Assembly (NCBI GenBank): GCA_007120615.1
Contig: SKNI01000153.1
Coordinates: forward strand, 1-10,801
Direction: 5' to 3'
Length of the DNA stretch: 10,801 nucleotides
DNA from: Myxococcales bacterium
GTDB lineage: Bacteria; Myxococcota_A; Bradymonadia; Bradymonadales; Bradymonadaceae
Both the position numbers and the translations under genes were made by a program. Of this stretch, positions 6,017-10,801 are shown one piece after another. Numbering within the stretch: the stretch's first letter is position 1; every line of letters begins with the position of its first letter. The notes beneath the pieces are model-generated. The model made no database searches. It saw only the letters and a program-made list of their open reading frames with translations, and had not been told where the DNA came from.

Positions 6017-7768
6017 ATGAGATGTTGTGGCGTGCTGGTTTTGATGATCGGATTGGTGGGAGGGGGGTGTATTTTTTCCGTCGACGGGGAGGGCTATGTG
6101 GAGTTCGATGTAGATCTGATCGATGAGGTTGATATTCCGCCAGATGATCCCGGGGACGACGGAGGGATGAATTCGACGATGCCGCAGTTGTGGTGGACCT
6201 CGGAGCTTCCGGAAGTGTTGTATTTTGCACAGGACCCCGAGGAGTTGGAGGTGGAACTTCACTTTGCATGTGAGCCCGCCGGCTGTGAGACGGAATGCGG
6301 GGTGAACGGAGAGTGGAGAAGTTGTGAGAGTGGTCAGTTGCTCGAGATCTGGGAGGAGGGGCTCTACGAGGTCGAGATCGTCGCTTTCTTCAATGATGAG
6401 ATGAGCGAGCCGATTGCGGGGATAGTCGAGGTCGTTGAGGGGATTCCCCTCCAGGTGAAAGGATATCCGAAGAGCGGGGAGACGCCCTTTGGACTCTTAC
6501 AGGGTATGGAGGTGGATTGTGCGAATCTGGAGTGCAGCAACCAGTGTTCGGCACTGTTTATGACGGGCTCCTGTTCGGATAGCAGTTGCGGTCAAGATCT
6601 GGACGTAGATTGTTCGACAGAGACGTTTTCGATTCACGCTCCGGGGAGAGGTCGGGTTCAATTGACCGTAGAGGGTTGTGTGGAAGGGATCTGTGAGACC
6701 GAGGAGTTGTCCTGGGAGGTGATTCATGTGTTGGGAGAGGTTATTTCGGTCGCCGAGTCCTCGGTCTGTGCGGTGTTGAGGGGAGATGCGCTGGTGTGCT
6801 GGGGTAAAAATACCGATGGGATGCTCGGGGTCGGCGATCAACAACCGCGGTCTCGGCCGACTCGCGTCTTTGGTTCGTGGGAGAAGGTGGCTGTGGGAGC
6901 GGGCGGCACCTGCGCCATCGATAGTGATGGAGCGATGTGGTGCTGGGGTGATGGGCGTCTGGTTCCCGACAGCGAAGGAGCAGTTTCGTTGCCCCAAAAA
7001 ATTGATGACGGGCCCTGGCTGGAGGTTTCTGTGGGGGAGCGGTTTGCCTGCGGGATCAAAGAGGAAGATAGCGAGCTATATTGCTGGGGAGATTCGTCGA
7101 TGGGGCGTCTCGGTCGGGGTCCGGTGGACGATGGAGTCTACGGACTGGAGCCGATTGAGCGTATCGGCGGTGGCTGGGAAGAGGTGAGCGCTTCGGGAAC
7201 GGTCGGCTGTGGGCTGCGAGACGAGGAGGTCTGGTGCTGGGGAGTTTATCCCGGAGGTGATGGGCCTCAGGTTCGACCGAGGTTGGTGGATCAGAGGTAT
7301 GGCTGGCGGGCCATGGAAAGCGCCGAGGAACGCATCTGCGGGATCGAAGCCAACCACGGTGGACTCCTCTGTCGCGGACAGGAGGTTCCCAGGGATAGCG
7401 CATCGTTTTTCGAGGAGTTCTATATGATTCACTGGTCGGAAGGGATTCAGAGCTTCGCCCTTGGAAAGGGTCATAGTTGTACTCTGGACGATGAGGAGTT
7501 GCTGAGGTGTTGGGGTGAAAATAGCAGCGGGCAGCTGGGACTCGGAGATCGAGAAGACCGGGAGACGCCCCAGATCGTGGGCGCCGATGGTCCACTATTG
7601 CTGTCTTCGTTTCACTGGATCGCGTCAGGGGCCGGCGATGACTTTAGCTGTGGCATTGAAGCCGAGGGGGCGGTCTATTGTTGGGGTGATAATTCCCGGG
7701 GCCAACTTGGAAATCCTTCCGTCAGTGAGGATGCCCTGGAGCCCCGGGAGGTGCAGTGGTCCTATTGA
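6017..7768 (+). CDS. Cysteine-rich RCC1-repeat (seven-bladed propeller) lipoprotein
   Basis: This 583-residue protein starts at ATG 6017 (GGGAGG at 6005-6010, 6-nt spacing). In-frame GTG at 5975 lacks such support and would spoil the signal peptide. Residues 1-18 are a lipoprotein-type signal ending GGGC (Cys18). An acidic linker and a cysteine-rich region of unrecognised fold follow (to about residue 240; 12 cysteines). Residues about 241-583 form seven RCC1-type blades. Each ends in CWG or a variant, at Cys261, 309, 356, 407, 452, 498 and 555, and each has a second Cys 11-15 residues earlier. Five blades continue into a GxLG-like or related turn; blade 5 is degenerate (CRG). RCC1 is a seven-blade propeller, so the domain looks complete. 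Probable surface or periplasmic binding protein; the ligand is unknown. Convergent with the next gene, 10 bp apart. Confidence 0.87.
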   Translation: MRCCGVLVLMIGLVGGGCIFSVDGEGYVEFDVDLIDEVDIPPDDPGDDGGMNSTMPQLWWTSELPEVLYFAQDPEELEVELHFACEPAGCETECGVNGEWRSCESGQLLEIWEEGLYEVEIVAFFNDEMSEPIAGIVEVVEGIPLQVKGYPKSGETPFGLLQGMEVDCANLECSNQCSALFMTGSCSDSSCGQDLDVDCSTETFSIHAPGRGRVQLTVEGCVEGICETEELSWEVIHVLGEVISVAESSVCAVLRGDALVCWGKNTDGMLGVGDQQPRSRPTRVFGSWEKVAVGAGGTCAIDSDGAMWCWGDGRLVPDSEGAVSLPQKIDDGPWLEVSVGERFACGIKEEDSELYCWGDSSMGRLGRGPVDDGVYGLEPIERIGGGWEEVSASGTVGCGLRDEEVWCWGVYPGGDGPQVRPRLVDQRYGWRAMESAEERICGIEANHGGLLCRGQEVPRDSASFFEEFYMIHWSEGIQSFALGKGHSCTLDDEELLRCWGENSSGQLGLGDREDRETPQIVGADGPLLLSSFHWIASGAGDDFSCGIEAEGAVYCWGDNSRGQLGNPSVSEDALEPREVQWSY

Positions 7769-7778
7769 GATCGGGCCC

Positions 7779-9206
7779 TCAGATCCCCAGGCGTTGGGGG
7801 AGGATTTCTTCCAGCCCCCGCCGGGCGTCGTCGGGGGTTTTGCCCAGGGAGATGACGTCGAATTTTCCCCGCTTCAAGGGGCCCACATTATATAGGATGA
7901 AGCGACCTTTGGATTGGTCTTCGTGATAGAGGTCAGCATGAAGGGCCTCGATCAACTCCGGGAAGGTGATTCCCAGGTGAGATTCGGGCAAGTAGTAGTC
8001 GGTGGCGATATAAGCGGGGCGGGTGCCGTTATGGGGAACCAGTCGGTCCACCAGATGCATCGGAGTGGAGGTTCCCCCCCACCGGCCGTTGCACTCGGTG
8101 AACTGAGCGTGAAACTCACCTTGTGGATCTCCGGTGACGATAAAGTCAAAAGAGCAGCGGCCCACATATCCCATCTTCTGCAAGGCCACGGCGACCTGCA
8201 TCGATGCCTGGCCCAGAGCGTCGTTGAGTTCTTTGCCCAGGGTAGAGGGGCGGCTTCCCATAAAGACCTTCTCCGGGCCTTCCAGGATCTGTTCGTAGAC
8301 CCCTTCCATTCGCGGAGGGCCGTCCGAGAGAGGGGGGAGCCACAGTTGTGTGGATGGTGAGAGGTCGGTCTCGCGCCATTCCACCACCAGGACTTCTTCG
8401 TCGGAACACCACTGGGTGCGGGTGAGAAATTCGTCGACCAGATCTTTGATTTCGCCGTCGCTGGCCACCCGAAGGGGGCGGGCGTCAAAGACGACATTAC
8501 CCATGGCCGAAGCGCAGCGGGTGCGTTTGAGTCCCACCCAATCACATCGTTGGGAGAGATCGCCCAGGTCGCGGGAGAGGGTTTCAGCATCGGTGGCCCG
8601 ACGGGTCTCCACGATCCAGTCGGGGCCCAGCGCTTCTTCGACGACCCGACAGAAATGGCTCTTATCATTGGCCACCCACATCACCGGGGGCGGGGGGCCC
8701 AACACAGCGGTGGGAACGCCGGCGGCCACGGCGAGCTCGGCGGCCAACTCCCACACAGTATGAATGGCCATATAAGGATGAACGACCAGACCGCCGGCCT
8801 TGGAGGCCCGTTGCTGGAGTCGATCAAAGACCTGGCTGTCAAAACAAGCCCGGGCTACGGCTTTCGGGTCTTCGGCTTCGGTCTGAAGAAATTCGGGGCT
8901 TCCCAGTCCCAGGGTGTCGCGACAATAGTCCTCGTAGCCTCCCGTCGGGGCGGTGCCGGCGGCGAAGAGATCGCCGTCGGAAGCCCGAACCCGGGCGCGG
9001 TGCTGGTATTCTTCGATCCCCGTAACGTTGTCTAAGAAGGGAATGCCCGTGACGTCTTCCAGGTGCAGGACCGGCATATTTCGATGCTTGGCACTCCAAT
9101 ATTGAGGGGCGTACGAGCTTGTTTTTTCGTGTAGATCCCACTCTTTGGAGAGGGATTCTGCGACGGAGTTGGCAAGAGAGATATCGAGAAGGTTGCGTTT
9201 CTTCAT
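7779..9206 (-). CDS. ATP-grasp family ligase of unknown substrate
   Basis: The 475-residue protein looks cytosolic, with no signal peptide or membrane helix. Residues 1-175 resemble a Rossmann-like pre-ATP-grasp region. An ATP-grasp fold follows: NDK (Lys182), VGLK (Lys227) with a small-residue loop CASAMGN (231-237), VLVVEW (272-277) for adenine binding, GYVGRCSFDF with Asp354, and TECNGRWGG with metal/phosphate ligands Glu371, Asn373 and Arg375. Such enzymes join a carboxylate to an amine or thiol through an acyl phosphate. The layout recalls PGM1-type peptide ligases only distantly, so no substrate is named. Its ATG overlaps the stop of the upstream reductase gene as ATGA (9203-9206), implying translational coupling and a shared pathway. 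The last 60 residues (Lys/Arg/Asp-rich, ILYNVGPLKRG) may form a small C-terminal lobe. Confidence 0.82.
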   Translation of the reverse strand: MKKRNLLDISLANSVAESLSKEWDLHEKTSSYAPQYWSAKHRNMPVLHLEDVTGIPFLDNVTGIEEYQHRARVRASDGDLFAAGTAPTGGYEDYCRDTLGLGSPEFLQTEAEDPKAVARACFDSQVFDRLQQRASKAGGLVVHPYMAIHTVWELAAELAVAAGVPTAVLGPPPPVMWVANDKSHFCRVVEEALGPDWIVETRRATDAETLSRDLGDLSQRCDWVGLKRTRCASAMGNVVFDARPLRVASDGEIKDLVDEFLTRTQWCSDEEVLVVEWRETDLSPSTQLWLPPLSDGPPRMEGVYEQILEGPEKVFMGSRPSTLGKELNDALGQASMQVAVALQKMGYVGRCSFDFIVTGDPQGEFHAQFTECNGRWGGTSTPMHLVDRLVPHNGTRPAYIATDYYLPESHLGITFPELIEALHADLYHEDQSKGRFILYNVGPLKRGKFDVISLGKTPDDARRGLEEILPQRLGI

Positions 9207-10522
9207 TCAGTATTTCCGTACGTATCTAGAGGGGTTTTCAATTCTTGCCAGGCTTCGGTGAGCTCTCCGCGCCACACAATGCAGGCGCGTTGAAGGATTG
9301 TGGGTAGGCCGCTTTCGGCCATGGTGGAAGCGGAAAAATCAGCATTGGCCAAAGAGGGGATAAAGGGAGCCAACGCACTGCTAAAGCTGTGGGATGCGTC
9401 CACGCTCAATTCACAGAGTAGGTTGTCTACGGCCATAATCGAGATCCCACCGGGTTGGAGGCCGTCTTTATGGGTTCCCGTTCGGGGATCGAATGTATAG
9501 ATCGGGTCGCCGGGGTCCGTAGGATGGATCGTGGGCTCCACAGAACCGTCGATGTCACAGGTAATATCGCCGATGACCTGCAGGCAGAAATCATCGGCTG
9601 TGGAGAGCTCTTTGAGGTCGGCATTGGTGATATATCGCGGATATCGATCGTCCCAATAATAAGAGGTGATGACCGCAGTGGTCTTGGCCAAGAAACGAGC
9701 GACCTGAGGTCGGTATTTCTCGGGATGATCGTAAAAATCTTGAAGGTCAAATTCATGGGCTTCATCGCGAGGGGCGACCATGTCGCGCTCTCGCAAAATG
9801 GTGGCGTGTACAACCTTCGATGATATATCGTCGGAGAGGGCCAGGTAGTCCTCGGGCTGATGCCACCGGGTGGGCAAAGCGTCGAGGACTTTGCGGACTC
9901 CGTCGCTGACATTTCCGGCGCCCATCAATACGATTCGAAGAGCGGGTAGCCCTTCGGGCAAGCCCTGATTCTCGATCTTTTTTCCAATCTCATTCAGATC
10001 CGTCAGGGCTTCGGCGAGGTCCGTATATTCATAGGGCTGGCGAAGACGGGTAAAGGGGTGATGATGGCCTTGAGATTGCCAGCGCTTGCTCAAGGCTACG
10101 AGCGTCTCGATCGCCCCGGCGTAGCCTGCATGGCGACCGAAAAATACCAGGCGTTGCCCCTCTTCGTTTGCGATCAATTCATAGTCGAAAAGAGTACTGC
10201 CCGAATCCATCAGAGCTCGCAGAGCGGGCATATTCTGTGGCTGACCCTTGATGGTATGGGAGAAGAACATCCAGGCAGCGGGCCGCTGGAAATAGGAGGG
10301 GGGGACCTCTTTTACACCCAGAATCAGATCGGCTTTCTCGATATTTTCTCGAACCGTAGCTCCGGCGGTAGAATAGGCCTCGCCGGGAAAAGCTCGCACC
10401 ATAGAGGGTTGAACGGCGATGGGAATGCCCTCGGCGACGAGTTTGACGACGTCGTCGGGGACAAGGGGAACGCGCTTTTCCCAGTGGTTTTTATTTTCGC
10501 GCCGAATAGCAATTCGATTCAT
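9203..10522 (-). CDS. Lysine-ketoglutarate reductase (saccharopine-forming) domain protein, monofunctional
   Basis: The 439 residues match the whole N-terminal half of the eukaryotic bifunctional LKR/SDH enzyme (AASS), not its C-terminal saccharopine dehydrogenase half. Visible landmarks are IRRENKNHWEKRVPL (6-20), GVKEVPP with Lys71, FFSHTIKGQ with His89 (equivalent to the catalytic Lys/His pair of the AlaDH/saccharopine dehydrogenase superfamily), and GHHHPFTRL (152-160). Further on are a nucleotide motif MGAGNVSDG (200-208), YYWDDRYPRYIT (288-299), and IGDITCDIDGSVE (317-329). The family condenses an amino acid such as lysine with a 2-oxo acid such as 2-oxoglutarate, using NAD(P)H. The substrate here is unproven. 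The gene has only a weak GGA site before its ATG. It is the first gene of a two-gene operon overlapping the ATP-grasp ligase, driven by the promoter at 10591-10620. Confidence 0.88.
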   Translation of the reverse strand: MNRIAIRRENKNHWEKRVPLVPDDVVKLVAEGIPIAVQPSMVRAFPGEAYSTAGATVRENIEKADLILGVKEVPPSYFQRPAAWMFFSHTIKGQPQNMPALRALMDSGSTLFDYELIANEEGQRLVFFGRHAGYAGAIETLVALSKRWQSQGHHHPFTRLRQPYEYTDLAEALTDLNEIGKKIENQGLPEGLPALRIVLMGAGNVSDGVRKVLDALPTRWHQPEDYLALSDDISSKVVHATILRERDMVAPRDEAHEFDLQDFYDHPEKYRPQVARFLAKTTAVITSYYWDDRYPRYITNADLKELSTADDFCLQVIGDITCDIDGSVEPTIHPTDPGDPIYTFDPRTGTHKDGLQPGGISIMAVDNLLCELSVDASHSFSSALAPFIPSLANADFSASTMAESGLPTILQRACIVWRGELTEAWQELKTPLDTYGNTE

Positions 10523-10590
10523 TGGGAATTCCAGTAGTTAGGCCATCTTATATCGATCGGAGGGGTATGGGCGTCAGCCAAGACCCGTGG

Positions 10591-10620
10591 AGTATAGCGT
10601 CAGGTGAGGCGAACTGGCAA
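10591..10620 (-). promoter_or_regulatory. Sigma70-like promoter for the reductase/ATP-grasp operon
   Basis: On the minus strand, TTGCCA (10615-10620; 5 of 6 consensus) is followed by an 18-bp spacer and TATACT (10591-10596; 5 of 6). Transcription would begin near 10584, leaving about 60 nt of leader before the ATG at 10522. The Fur-like sites lie 19 bp or more upstream of this -35, so they do not cover the promoter. Confidence 0.6.
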
Positions 10621-10632
10621 AGGGATCTGGTT

Positions 10633-10676
10633 CGATATTGAAAATCGTTTTCAACGATATTGACAATCGTTATCAA
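10633..10676. promoter_or_regulatory. Two tandem Fur-box-like palindromes, 22 bp apart
   Basis: TGAAAATCGTTTTCA (10639-10653) and TGACAATCGTTATCA (10661-10675) both fit the 7-1-7 Fur consensus TGATAATnATTATCA. They are embedded in a 22-bp unit repeated back to back (10633-10654 and 10655-10676) with two mismatches. The centres are 22 bp apart, about two helical turns, which would place two dimers on one DNA face. The right site contains TTGACA, the probable -35 of the rightward gene, so iron-loaded Fur (or a Fur-family relative such as Zur or Mur) would block that promoter. The effect on the leftward operon is less clear. Confidence 0.75.
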
Positions 10677-10688
10677 TTGGAATAGAGA
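10660..10688 (+). promoter_or_regulatory. Candidate promoter of the rightward Fur-controlled gene
   Basis: A perfect -35 TTGACA (10660-10665) is followed after 17 bp by TAGAGA (10683-10688), a weak -10 with 3 of 6 matches. The -35 lies inside the second Fur-like site. A poor -10 is the weak point of the call. The leader to the ATG at 10758 would be about 63 nt. Confidence 0.4.
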
Positions 10689-10757
10689 AGATTTGTCATA
10701 TCGGGTGTGATGAAGTTTCTACGTTTTATATTCTCCGTGAACGACAGGAAGTAATAA

Positions 10758-10801
10758 ATGCAGTTAAGACGATGGTTGGTCGGATGTGTTGTATTCTCGA
10801 T
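10758..10801 (+). CDS. 5' end of a probable exported protein, truncated by the window edge
   Basis: Only 14 codons are present (MQLRRWLVGCVVFS), reading as the basic n-region and start of the hydrophobic core of a signal peptide. AGGAAG at 10746-10751 lies 6 nt before the ATG. Two consecutive in-frame TAA codons (10752-10757) immediately precede it, so the start cannot be further upstream in this frame. The tandem Fur-like sites upstream suggest an iron-responsive exported protein, such as a TonB-dependent receptor, an iron-binding lipoprotein or a similar uptake component. The product cannot be told from this fragment. Confidence 0.65.
   Translation, partial: MQLRRWLVGCVVFS

Overview
The window reads as a chromosomal stretch of a moderately GC-rich Gram-negative bacterium. 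It encodes two lipoprotein-type signal peptides, a tandem thioredoxin-fold lipoprotein, an RCC1-propeller lipoprotein and a eukaryote-like lysine-ketoglutarate reductase. Together these recall Bradymonadota/Myxococcota (the former Deltaproteobacteria). That placement is an inference from gene style, not from a marker gene. I see no rRNA, tRNA, CRISPR array, insertion sequence or prophage gene.

Layout. (1) 137-1870 (+) is a stand-alone flavoprotein of the succinate dehydrogenase/fumarate reductase family with a complete active site and the covalent-FAD histidine. No iron-sulfur or membrane subunit follows it. (2) 1876-3743 (-) is a two-gene operon: a SixA-type histidine phosphatase followed by an UMF1/Atg22-type MFS transporter. 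(3) 3744-4058 is a divergent intergenic stretch with short tandem repeats. (4) 4059-7768 (+) holds a small membrane protein, a lipoprotein with two DsbA-like domains, and a cysteine-rich seven-blade RCC1-repeat lipoprotein. It looks like an envelope or secreted-protein module, in which the thiol oxidoreductase may serve its cysteine-rich neighbour. (5) 7779-10522 (-) holds a monofunctional lysine-ketoglutarate reductase-like protein translationally coupled (ATGA overlap) to an ATP-grasp ligase of unrecognised substrate. (6) 10523-10757 is a divergent control region with a strong sigma70-like promoter for the leftward pair and two tandem Fur-box-like palindromes. The palindromes sit 22 bp apart and overlap a TTGACA -35 of a rightward gene, of which only the first 14 codons (a likely signal peptide) are in the window.

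The most interesting part is 7779-10801. A saccharopine/opine-forming type of reductase lacks its usual saccharopine dehydrogenase partner, is fused by translational coupling to an ATP-grasp ligase, and is divergent from a probably iron-regulated exported protein. A small amino-acid-derived metabolite, possibly a metallophore, is an attractive but unproven reading. The second point of interest is the tandem DsbA-like lipoprotein next to a protein with 26 non-lipid cysteines.
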